Of a stretch of DNA of 64,000 bases, positions 26,942-33,834 are shown in pieces. Location: the NCBI GenBank assembly GCA_964555285.1, contig CAZKRM010000010.1:1-64000 (forward strand), in the 5' to 3' direction. Position 1 is the stretch's first letter. Every line of letters starts with the position of its first letter. A program made the position numbers and the translations under genes. A model generated the notes under the pieces. The model was not told the DNA's origin, did not search any database, and saw only the letters and a program-made list of their open reading frames with translations. The DNA is from JBBIQV01 sp964555285. GTDB lineage: Bacteria; Nitrospirota; Nitrospiria; Nitrospirales; Nitrospiraceae.

Positions 26942-28459
26942 TTACCTGGTCAGGGTATCTTCGACGTCCGGCGGCGTGGCGTGAATCTGATTTCCCAGGA
27001 AGGGATAGCGTTCGGCGAGTTTCTGCTTCATGAGCCAGGCGATGGTGCGGTAGGACCAGTGCCCCTTCACGCCTGAGCGCAACCGCGAGATATACTCGGC
27101 TTCGGCATAGTCCATTTTGAAAAGACAGCGTACGTTAAAACCGAATGGGATGGCGTACAAGGCCGCTTCCTGGCTCTCGGCGCGCAGCCGTTCAATGTCC
27201 ACCTTCACCAGCTCCATCGCTTGCCGATAATCCCGGTCCACTCCGGCGCCCGCCAGTGCCGGGGGTACGTCGAAGCCGTGCACGGTCGTAAAATTCTGTT
27301 GTATCTGCTGGCAGCGGCGATGGCGATGCAGATCGCGCCAGCCGCCGATGTCCATCAGCACATCGAACACCAACGCATAGCCGCTGCGAAACTCCTTGAT
27401 CAACTCATCGTACGGCCCGCGCTTCCGGAGCGCGATGTCGATCGTGTCCTGCTTCTGTTTCTCCGTCCAGTCGCGGACGACGGCCAGAATCGCCCGATAG
27501 GGCGCCTGCGCGACTCGATAGAGCAAGGTCGCAACCACCTCGTCCATGGGGTGATGCGGTTCGATCAGGTCGACCGGCTCGGCCGTCCGCCACGATTCTG
27601 GCTGGTCCAGCCCGGTTCCCTTGAACACTTCCTTCGCGTGCCGAGAGAGATTCGTGTAGACCTCGGCCTGATAGGCATTGGGTTTCGCGTGACGAGCCAG
27701 GGTCGGTGCCAGCGGCTCGTTCAGGCCGGCCGCCTGGCCGGACAGTTCTCCCCAGAGATTCATGGGCGCGCGCCGGCAAGCCCCCTTCAACTCTTCCCCG
27801 ATGGCCTGTAGCTCGGGCAGCGGCGAGGACAGGAGCCGGACGATCTGTTTTTCCAGCGTGCGGATGTTCACCACCTGGCCGACATTGGTGCAGGCGGCCA
27901 AGGGCAAGAGATAGCGTGTGACGTCGAACGCGCGGGCAGCGATGGTCCGGTCGTACGCTGCTGGGGTCATGCTCTCGGGCCGTGGCTCCCGCTCCGTGAG
28001 ATAGTGTGTCAACGGCTCGTGAAGCGTCCGATAGACCGTCGCAAGACTCCTGAGAATGCCTTGATAGGTGCCCTCCGTATCCGTGCCCCTGATGGCGTCG
28101 GGCACGAACCACTGACTGGAAGCAAAGTTTTGATATCGGCTGGATTTGGCCTGACCGTCCCAGAGGGGCTCATCTTCCAACCGGATGGCGGCCAATTCCG
28201 AGATGCGCTCGAAGCAGATGATCGCGTGCCCGAGATCGGCGATGGAGGCATGCCCGTAGTCGAAGTAAAACTGCTCCCAGAATTTCTCGGAAGAGTGGGA
28301 ATGGACCCACCGGATGCTGTCCTCGATCGAATCGGGCGAGCGGCTGTAGCGCGCGAGGGCATAAGCCGATTTCTCCGGCGGCATGGGCGCCACGGCAATC
28401 ACACGTCGGGAGGAACTGCCTGTCGTCATCGCGTCGTCCACGTCGGACCCCTCAGCCAC
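26942..28459 (-). CDS. thyX: Double-domain FAD-dependent thymidylate synthase-like protein (ThyX)
   Basis: 505 residues, about twice a normal ThyX, made of two ThyX-like halves. ThyX methylates dUMP to dTMP with methylenetetrahydrofolate and NADPH via FAD. The N-terminal half shows FYFDYGHASIADLGHAIICF and SSRYQNF, matching the S-RY end of the family motif, but lacks RHR. The C-terminal half shows YRVAQAPYRAILAVVRDW and RHRRCQQIQQNF, keeping RHR but not the S-RY end, so the two motif halves are split between domains. The start is GTG at 28459; an ATG at 28429 would remove ten residues. The next gene encodes the TPR protein. Confidence 0.85.
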   Translation of the reverse strand: MAEGSDVDDAMTTGSSSRRVIAVAPMPPEKSAYALARYSRSPDSIEDSIRWVHSHSSEKFWEQFYFDYGHASIADLGHAIICFERISELAAIRLEDEPLWDGQAKSSRYQNFASSQWFVPDAIRGTDTEGTYQGILRSLATVYRTLHEPLTHYLTEREPRPESMTPAAYDRTIAARAFDVTRYLLPLAACTNVGQVVNIRTLEKQIVRLLSSPLPELQAIGEELKGACRRAPMNLWGELSGQAAGLNEPLAPTLARHAKPNAYQAEVYTNLSRHAKEVFKGTGLDQPESWRTAEPVDLIEPHHPMDEVVATLLYRVAQAPYRAILAVVRDWTEKQKQDTIDIALRKRGPYDELIKEFRSGYALVFDVLMDIGGWRDLHRHRRCQQIQQNFTTVHGFDVPPALAGAGVDRDYRQAMELVKVDIERLRAESQEAALYAIPFGFNVRCLFKMDYAEAEYISRLRSGVKGHWSYRTIAWLMKQKLAERYPFLGNQIHATPPDVEDTLTR

Positions 28460-28539
28460 TGGGCTCTACCTGCGCACCCCGCTTGCTCGAGTGGTCCGCA
28501 CTATACCGCCTGCCCTGGATGGAGGCAAGCAGGCTCGCG

Positions 28540-28569
28540 TTGACTTGATCGGGAGCCCGCCGCTATAGT
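28540..28569 (+). promoter_or_regulatory. Promoter of hisS
   Basis: TTGACT (28540-28545), an 18-base spacer and TATAGT (28564-28569), each one mismatch from consensus, 37 bases before the hisS ATG. Confidence 0.65.
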
Positions 28570-28606
28570 CCCGTGACTTCTTCATGATGGAGAAACCAGG
28601 ACCGCG

Positions 28607-29887
28607 ATGATCAAAGGCATCAAGGGCGTGAAGGACATTCTGCCGGAGGAAACTCCTCGGTGGCGCGTGATCGAAGAGGCGGCTCGCCGATGGGCGACAC
28701 GCTACGGCTTCGACGAAATTCGCATCCCCATCTTCGAGCTGACGGAACTCTTCGCGCGGAGCATCGGCGCGACGACGGACATCGTCGAAAAGGAGATGTA
28801 CACCTTTCAGGATCGTGACGGGTCGTCGCTGACGCTCAGACCCGAAGGGACGGCCGGCGTGGTCCGCGCCTTCATCGAGCATAACCGCGCGGCTCACTCG
28901 GTGCCGCAGAAGTTTTATTACCTGGGATCGATGTTCCGTCATGAACGTCCTCAAGCTGGGCGTCTCCGCCAATTCCACCAATTCGGGGTGGAATCCTTCG
29001 GGATGACGGACCCGCGTGCCGACGTCGAAGTCATGGCGCTTTTATGGCGATTCCTGTCCGACCTCCGGCTCCCCGCCCTCACTCTGGAAATCAACAGCCT
29101 TGGCTTCCCGGACGATCGCCCGGCATACAAGCGCGTTCTCTTAGATTTTCTCCGCCGGCATGAGAGCCGGCTCTGCGAAAACTGCCGGCGGCGGATGGAC
29201 GAGAATCCTCTGCGTGTTCTCGACTGTAAGGTGCCTGAGTGCCGATCAGCGACCGACGGCGCGCCCCGCCTCTCAGATCACTTGTCACCGACAGCCCGTG
29301 AACATTTCGATCATGTCCTCAGCGGCTTGACGTCTCTCGACATTCCGTATCAGTTGAATCCACGCCTGGTTCGCGGATTGGACTACTATTGCCTGACGAC
29401 GTTCGAGGTCACTTCCACACACCTCGGTGCCCAGAACGCAGTCGGTGCGGGGGGACGGTACGATGGTTTAGTCGAGGCACTCGGTGGACCCAATATCCCG
29501 GGTGTCGGGTTCGCAGTTGGACTCGAACGAGTCTCCCTGATGCTCCCTGAGGAGATACGTTCTGCCGGGGCTGCACGGGTCTATGTGGCTGCGTTTGGGG
29601 ATCGAGGAGCTGCTGTCGGTCTTACGTTACTTGACACACTCCGCTCTCGAGGCATTCGCGCACAGACCGACTTCCGTGCTGTCTCACTCAAAGCTCACCT
29701 CCGTCAGGCCGATCGGCTTGGCTGTATCTATAGCGTTATTGTAGGAGACGATGAAGTGGACAGAGGAGCCGTGATCCTCCGCCACATGGTTGAAAAAACA
29801 CAGAAAGAAGTGGCCCTTTCGGAGGTAGGTCCCGCCCTTCTCGAATGCCTTCCTCAAGTCATTCCAGAAGCTTTTTTTTCCAGTTGA
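28607..29887 (+). CDS. hisS: Histidyl-tRNA synthetase
   Basis: A class II aminoacyl-tRNA synthetase, 426 residues, charging tRNA-His. Motif 1 lies around IPIFELTELFARSIGATTDI, motif 2 is YLGSMFRHERPQAGRLRQFH, then QFGVESFG. The histidine-specific loops are RGLDYYCLTTFEV and GGRYDGLVEALGG, and motif 3 is GVGFAVGLERVSLML. The C-terminal anticodon domain runs from about 330 (VYVAAFGDRG). The start MIKGIKGVKDILPEE is typical, with CCAGGA upstream. Confidence 0.97.
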   Translation: MIKGIKGVKDILPEETPRWRVIEEAARRWATRYGFDEIRIPIFELTELFARSIGATTDIVEKEMYTFQDRDGSSLTLRPEGTAGVVRAFIEHNRAAHSVPQKFYYLGSMFRHERPQAGRLRQFHQFGVESFGMTDPRADVEVMALLWRFLSDLRLPALTLEINSLGFPDDRPAYKRVLLDFLRRHESRLCENCRRRMDENPLRVLDCKVPECRSATDGAPRLSDHLSPTAREHFDHVLSGLTSLDIPYQLNPRLVRGLDYYCLTTFEVTSTHLGAQNAVGAGGRYDGLVEALGGPNIPGVGFAVGLERVSLMLPEEIRSAGAARVYVAAFGDRGAAVGLTLLDTLRSRGIRAQTDFRAVSLKAHLRQADRLGCIYSVIVGDDEVDRGAVILRHMVEKTQKEVALSEVGPALLECLPQVIPEAFFSS

Positions 29888-29984
29888 CTTTCCCCTCCAA
29901 ACTGCTTACCCTCCGCCACGGGCTACCGCTCTTTAAGTTATTGATTCTCAAGTTATCTTGAGCATTAGCAGCCTGTGGATTTCT

Positions 29985-30305
29985 ATGGAGAAAAAGAAGT
30001 TTGGCGTGTTGTTATCCACACCGCCCTCGCATCCCAGCGTGACCACCGTCGCGGCCCTCTGCAACGAGGCAGTCCTTGGCGATTACGATGTCTATCTCTA
30101 CTTAATCGATGAAGGTGTCGCGAACGTTCACGATGCTCGTTTTTCGAAGCTAGCGCAAGATGGTGCCAAGCTGTTCGTCTGTGCTTATGGCTGTCAACAA
30201 CATGGTGTATCGACGAGCGGGATCGACCCCCATGTTTCACTCTGTGGGCTTGTTGTGCTGTCGAACATGATCAGTGGTTGCGATCGATTCTTGGCATTCA
30301 ATTAG
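29985..30305 (+). CDS. DsrE/TusD-like sulfur-carrier family protein
   Basis: 106 residues from ATG 29985, of the DsrE fold. TusD/DsrE proteins carry persulfide sulfur on a conserved cysteine. Here LFVCAYGCQQHGVSTSGI fits the cysteine loop that precedes an RG/HG turn. It opens with KKFGVLLSTPPSHPSVTTVA, the usual strand and helix. A TTG at 29958 is an alternative start. It is the first of three consecutive genes matching the D-C-B order of TusDCB. The region is richer in A and T than its surroundings. A consensus DnaA box (TTATCCACA, 30012-30020) lies inside the gene. Function assigned by similarity and order only. Confidence 0.68.
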   Translation: MEKKKFGVLLSTPPSHPSVTTVAALCNEAVLGDYDVYLYLIDEGVANVHDARFSKLAQDGAKLFVCAYGCQQHGVSTSGIDPHVSLCGLVVLSNMISGCDRFLAFN

Positions 30306-30330
30306 GCACTCTTGAGAGGACCGGTCGTCG

Positions 30331-30675
30331 ATGTCGAAGTCGGTCACTGTTCTTATTCGGCAAGACCCTTCTGTGAGTCATAAACCTGTTGAGGCTCTCC
30401 GTATTGCCCTCGGCTTACGCGCAGGCGATCATAACGTGTCGGTTCTCTTACTTGACGGCTCACCTTTTTTGGTGAGCAAGAATGTTGATGATGTCGTTGA
30501 TGGGGAAATTCTTGAGAAGTATCTTCCATCGCTCAAGCAAGTAGGAATCTCCTTTTCGGTGATGGAAAACATCTCTCAGAAATTTCAGTTCGATGAGGAC
30601 TTCGCTGTGAAGAGGATTTCTCTTCTCGAAATGAGACGCCTTCTGGCGGAATCGGATTGTGTGTTTGCCTTCTAA
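30331..30675 (+). CDS. DsrF/TusC-like protein
   Basis: 114 residues beginning MSKSVTVLIRQDPSVSHKPV, then EALRIALGLRAGDHNVSVLL and LDGSPFLVSKN. This is the DsrE/DsrF-type alpha/beta pattern with the helix after the first strand (EALRIALGLRAG) as in TusC, and the C-terminal EMRRLLAESDCVFAF. No catalytic cysteine is expected in this subunit. It sits 25 bases after the TusD-like gene and 6 bases before the TusB-like one. Confidence 0.65.
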   Translation: MSKSVTVLIRQDPSVSHKPVEALRIALGLRAGDHNVSVLLLDGSPFLVSKNVDDVVDGEILEKYLPSLKQVGISFSVMENISQKFQFDEDFAVKRISLLEMRRLLAESDCVFAF

Positions 30676-30681
30676 AATACA

Positions 30682-30948
30682 GTGTTAAAGGTTCTGTATA
30701 TGACTCGAAAACCGATCGAGACCTTGGAAGAGGGTCTCCTTCCCGACTTCACTCAAAAAGAAAATCGTCGTAACATCTCCGTTCTCCTTCTTGAGGAGGG
30801 TGTCGTATCCGGTATTATACCGGATGTGCAAATATATGCTCTTCGTGACGATGTGTTGAAGTATGGTATCACCACAACAGTTCCTCTTGTATCGTACAGC
30901 GATGTTGTCCAGCTTATTTTTAAGATGGACCGTGTCATTGTTCTTTGA
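30682..30948 (+). CDS. DsrH/TusB-like protein
   Basis: 88 residues starting with GTG at 30682 (an ATG at 30700 would drop six). VLLLEEGVVSGIIPDVQIYA, LRDDVLKYGI and VSYSDVVQLIFKMDRVIVL match the TusB/DsrH layout. TusB would complete a D-C-B heteromeric complex that passes sulfur toward tRNA 2-thiolation or, in sulfur oxidisers, DsrC. No dsrAB, tusE or mnmA is in the window. It is the last gene before the AT-rich origin region. Confidence 0.62.
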   Translation: MLKVLYMTRKPIETLEEGLLPDFTQKENRRNISVLLLEEGVVSGIIPDVQIYALRDDVLKYGITTTVPLVSYSDVVQLIFKMDRVIVL

Positions 30949-31302
30949 GATGGTGGAAAATTTCTCTCTTCTCTTAATTCTTTCTTCGCAAAGAGAGAAG
31001 ACTCGGAGTAGGAGAGGGAGTAGTAAAGACTGTGAATTTGTGCATGAGGTGTTAAGGGGTTGAGAGGAGAGTGAAATTTTCTCCCTCCCCTTGTGGAAGG
31101 ACCATAGAGCTTAGCGGTGGACATCCAGTGGGCTCATGGGGAGCTTGGTGGGTAACAGAAAGCCTGTGTCAATCGTCACCAGGAAATAAGACGGGTACGA
31201 AGAAATTAACAACCAAGAGACGATCACATCCGAGACTATAGCAAGAGTCTTAATTATCCACAGGTGTGAATAACATTGTGAATACCGTGAGTTGAGTGAA
31301 AT
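30949..31302. other. Probable chromosomal origin region (oriC) upstream of dnaA
   Basis: 354 AT-rich bases between the TusB-like gene and dnaA. It contains an inverted repeat (arms about 30956-30975 and 31062-31081, with GAAAATTTC facing GAAATTTTC) and purine-rich tracts. Three DnaA-box-like sequences are clustered at 31254-31285, and a fourth consensus box lies at 30012-30020. The location next to dnaA-dnaN-gyrB-gyrA is the usual bacterial origin setting. Confidence 0.65.
31254..31285. promoter_or_regulatory. Cluster of three DnaA boxes
   Basis: TTATCCACA (31254-31262) is the consensus box. TGTGAATAA (31265-31273) is the reverse-strand box TTATTCACA. TGTGAATAC (31277-31285) is a near match on the reverse strand. 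Spacing is 11 to 12 bases, about one helical turn. It lies 18 bases before the dnaA ATG and could serve both origin firing and dnaA autoregulation. Confidence 0.75.
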
Positions 31303-32646
31303 ATGAGTGTCCAGAGCGTATGGCAGGAAACGCTAGCCTACATTGAGGCAAAGGTTCCTAAACAGGTGTTTGATACGTGGTTTACGCCGATCCAACTCGA
31401 GCGGATCGACGACACAACTGCGCATATTGGTGTGCCAAATAAGTTTTTCGGGGATTGGTTAGGCCAACATTACGGGGACCTTCTGGCGGAGGCGGTCGCG
31501 ACTGCTAGGGGTGGTGGTCGTACCGATGTTGCCTTTGTCATTGGGGGAAAGGGACCGGCCCGCCATGGGGATGTACCTGGAGCAGACACGACCGCCCGGA
31601 GTACGCAAGGGAGTCGGTCGAAACGCGGGATCCAACTGAACCCGAAGTACACGTTCAGGAATTTCGTCGTGGGAGCGGGGAACCAGTTCGCCCACGCGGC
31701 CTGTATGGCGGTGGCTGAGCAGCCGGCCAAGGCCTATAACCCGCTCTTTATTTACGGGGGAGTGGGGTTGGGAAAGACTCATCTCTTGAACGCGATCGGG
31801 AACCACGTCGCTGAACGGAGCGACATGCGGATTGCCTACCTGACCACGGAGCAATTTACAAACGAGGTGATCAACTCCATCCGGTACGACAAGATGATCG
31901 ACCTCCGCAAGCGGTACCGGAACGTCGACATGCTCATGATCGACGATATCCAGTTCCTAGCCGGGAAAGAACGAACCCAGGAAGAGTTTTTCCACACGTT
32001 CAATGCACTCTACGAAGCCAGGAAGCAGATCGTCCTCTCCAGCGACCGATTCCCCAAGGATATGCCCGACATGGAGGAGCGCCTCCGGTCGCGGTTCGAA
32101 TGGGGACTCATCGCGGACCTTCAGCCGCCGGATGTCGAAACGCGCATCGCCATCCTCAGGAAGAAATCCGAAGATGAAGGGGTGAGATTGCCGGAGGACG
32201 TCATCCATTTCCTGGCGAACACGATGAAGAGCAACATCCGGGAGTTGGAAGGCTCCTTAGTCCGCCTGGGAGCCTATGCCTCGCTCACGGGCCAGGTCAT
32301 TGCGCTCGACATGGCCAAGAACGTGCTGCGCGATCTCATCGGCGACAAGAAGAAGATTGTCTCGATGGACGACATTCAAGAGACCGTGGGAGCGCGGTTT
32401 CACGTGAAGATCAGCGACCTCAAATCGCGGCGGCGGAGCAAGACGCTCGTGCACCCTCGCCAGATCGCCATGTATCTCTGCCGGGAACTGACCGACGCGT
32501 CCTTCCCGGAGATCGGGCGACAGTTCGGCGGCAAGGACCATACCACCATCATCCACGCGTGCAAGCAAATCACCAAGGGCCGCGAAGCGGACGGCGCATT
32601 GAGCGCCACCATCGAGAGCCTGAAAGAACAGATCTTGAGAGGATAG
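31303..32646 (+). CDS. dnaA: Chromosomal replication initiator DnaA
   Basis: 447 residues, normal size. Domain I (VWQETLAYIEAKVPKQVFDT) is followed by a short linker with TARSTQGSRSKRG. The AAA+ domain III has Walker A IYGGVGLGKTHLLNAIGN, Walker B VDMLMIDDIQFLAGKERTQE and sensor VLSSDRFPKDM. DNA-binding domain IV has the signature LVHPRQIAMYLCRELTDASF and GGKDHTTIIHACKQI. It binds the ATP-dependent boxes at oriC and opens the duplex. It is preceded directly by DnaA boxes and followed 24 bases on by dnaN. Confidence 0.98.
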   Translation: MSVQSVWQETLAYIEAKVPKQVFDTWFTPIQLERIDDTTAHIGVPNKFFGDWLGQHYGDLLAEAVATARGGGRTDVAFVIGGKGPARHGDVPGADTTARSTQGSRSKRGIQLNPKYTFRNFVVGAGNQFAHAACMAVAEQPAKAYNPLFIYGGVGLGKTHLLNAIGNHVAERSDMRIAYLTTEQFTNEVINSIRYDKMIDLRKRYRNVDMLMIDDIQFLAGKERTQEEFFHTFNALYEARKQIVLSSDRFPKDMPDMEERLRSRFEWGLIADLQPPDVETRIAILRKKSEDEGVRLPEDVIHFLANTMKSNIRELEGSLVRLGAYASLTGQVIALDMAKNVLRDLIGDKKKIVSMDDIQETVGARFHVKISDLKSRRRSKTLVHPRQIAMYLCRELTDASFPEIGRQFGGKDHTTIIHACKQITKGREADGALSATIESLKEQILRG

Positions 32647-32670
32647 GAGCTCTCCCAGAGAGGTCACAAC

Positions 32671-33798
32671 ATGAAGGTACGCATCGGTCGAGACGAGTTG
32701 TTGATGGGCCTGCAGCGTGTCCAAGGCGTCGTGGAGAAGCGCAACACGATGCCCATACTGTCCAACATTCTGCTCGAAGCGAAGAAGGAAGGCGCCGAGA
32801 TCGTCGCCACCGATCTGGAGATCGGCATGCGCGGCCATTACAAGGCTACGGTCCTGGAAACCGGGGGCGTGACCATCTCCGCCAGAAAACTCTTCGAGAT
32901 CATCAAGGAGTTGCCGGGGGGAGATGTCGAGCTGACGTCGGGGGACAACAACTGGACGACCATTGAAGCGGGCAAGAGCCAGTTCAAGATTGTCGGCCAG
33001 CCGAGCGCGGATTTCCCTGCCCTCCCTTCCGTCGAGCGGGAAGGGCTGACGCCGTTGCCGGGAGCCGGGTTGCTGGAGTTGATCAGAAAGACGCTCTTCG
33101 CCGCAGGCGACAACGATGCGCGATACATTCTGAATGGCCTCCTGGTCATGCTCACGACCACGGAGAAGAAGACGCTGCTTCGCCTGGTCGGAACAGACGG
33201 CCATCGGCTGGCGGTGGCCGAGCACGAGGTCGAGAAGCCGGGTCACAAAGAGTCGCCGTACGAGATCAAAGTCATCATCCCCAAAAAGGCGGCCCAGGAA
33301 ATGCGCCGGCTGTTGGAGGAGGGAGAAGACAGCGAACCGCTGATCGGGTTCACGAAAAATCAGATGATCTTTCGGAAAAGCGGCCTCTTGCTGACCTCGC
33401 GCCTCATGGAAGGCAACTATCCCAACTATCAGCAGGTCATTCCCAAAGAGAGCGGCAAGAAAATCTCGGTCAAACGGACCGAGCTGGAGAGTGCGTTGCG
33501 CCGCGTGTCGGTCTTGTCGCGCGACAAGGCCAACGCCGTCAAGGTCTCGTTCACGCCCGGCCGGATGACGCTCTTCTCCAGCAACCCGGATTTCGGTGAA
33601 GCGACCGAAGAGCTGCCGGCCAAGTACGAAGGCGACCCGCTGAGTACAGGATTCAACGCCCGCTACCTATTGGACGTGTTCGGCGTGATCGATAGCGAAA
33701 CCATCACCCTGCAAATGGACAACTCGTTGAGCCCCTGCCTCATCCAGGAACCGGAGCATCCGGGGTTTAAGTGCGTGGTGATGCCGATCAAAATATGA
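32671..33798 (+). CDS. dnaN: DNA polymerase III beta sliding clamp
   Basis: 375 residues, three consecutive clamp domains. It encircles DNA as a dimer and tethers polymerase III and other proteins. Visible features: MKVRIGRDELLMGLQRVQGV, VVEKRNTMPILSNILLEAKK, RLVGTDGHRLAVAEHEV in the middle domain, and the typical C-terminus LSPCLIQEPEHPGFKCVVMP followed by IKI. It lies between dnaA and gyrB on the same strand with short gaps and a GAGAGGTC ribosome region. Confidence 0.98.
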   Translation: MKVRIGRDELLMGLQRVQGVVEKRNTMPILSNILLEAKKEGAEIVATDLEIGMRGHYKATVLETGGVTISARKLFEIIKELPGGDVELTSGDNNWTTIEAGKSQFKIVGQPSADFPALPSVEREGLTPLPGAGLLELIRKTLFAAGDNDARYILNGLLVMLTTTEKKTLLRLVGTDGHRLAVAEHEVEKPGHKESPYEIKVIIPKKAAQEMRRLLEEGEDSEPLIGFTKNQMIFRKSGLLLTSRLMEGNYPNYQQVIPKESGKKISVKRTELESALRRVSVLSRDKANAVKVSFTPGRMTLFSSNPDFGEATEELPAKYEGDPLSTGFNARYLLDVFGVIDSETITLQMDNSLSPCLIQEPEHPGFKCVVMPIKI

Positions 33799-33834
33799 GG
33801 GACGAGGCAAGGGGCACGTGGTTGTAGGAGACTG

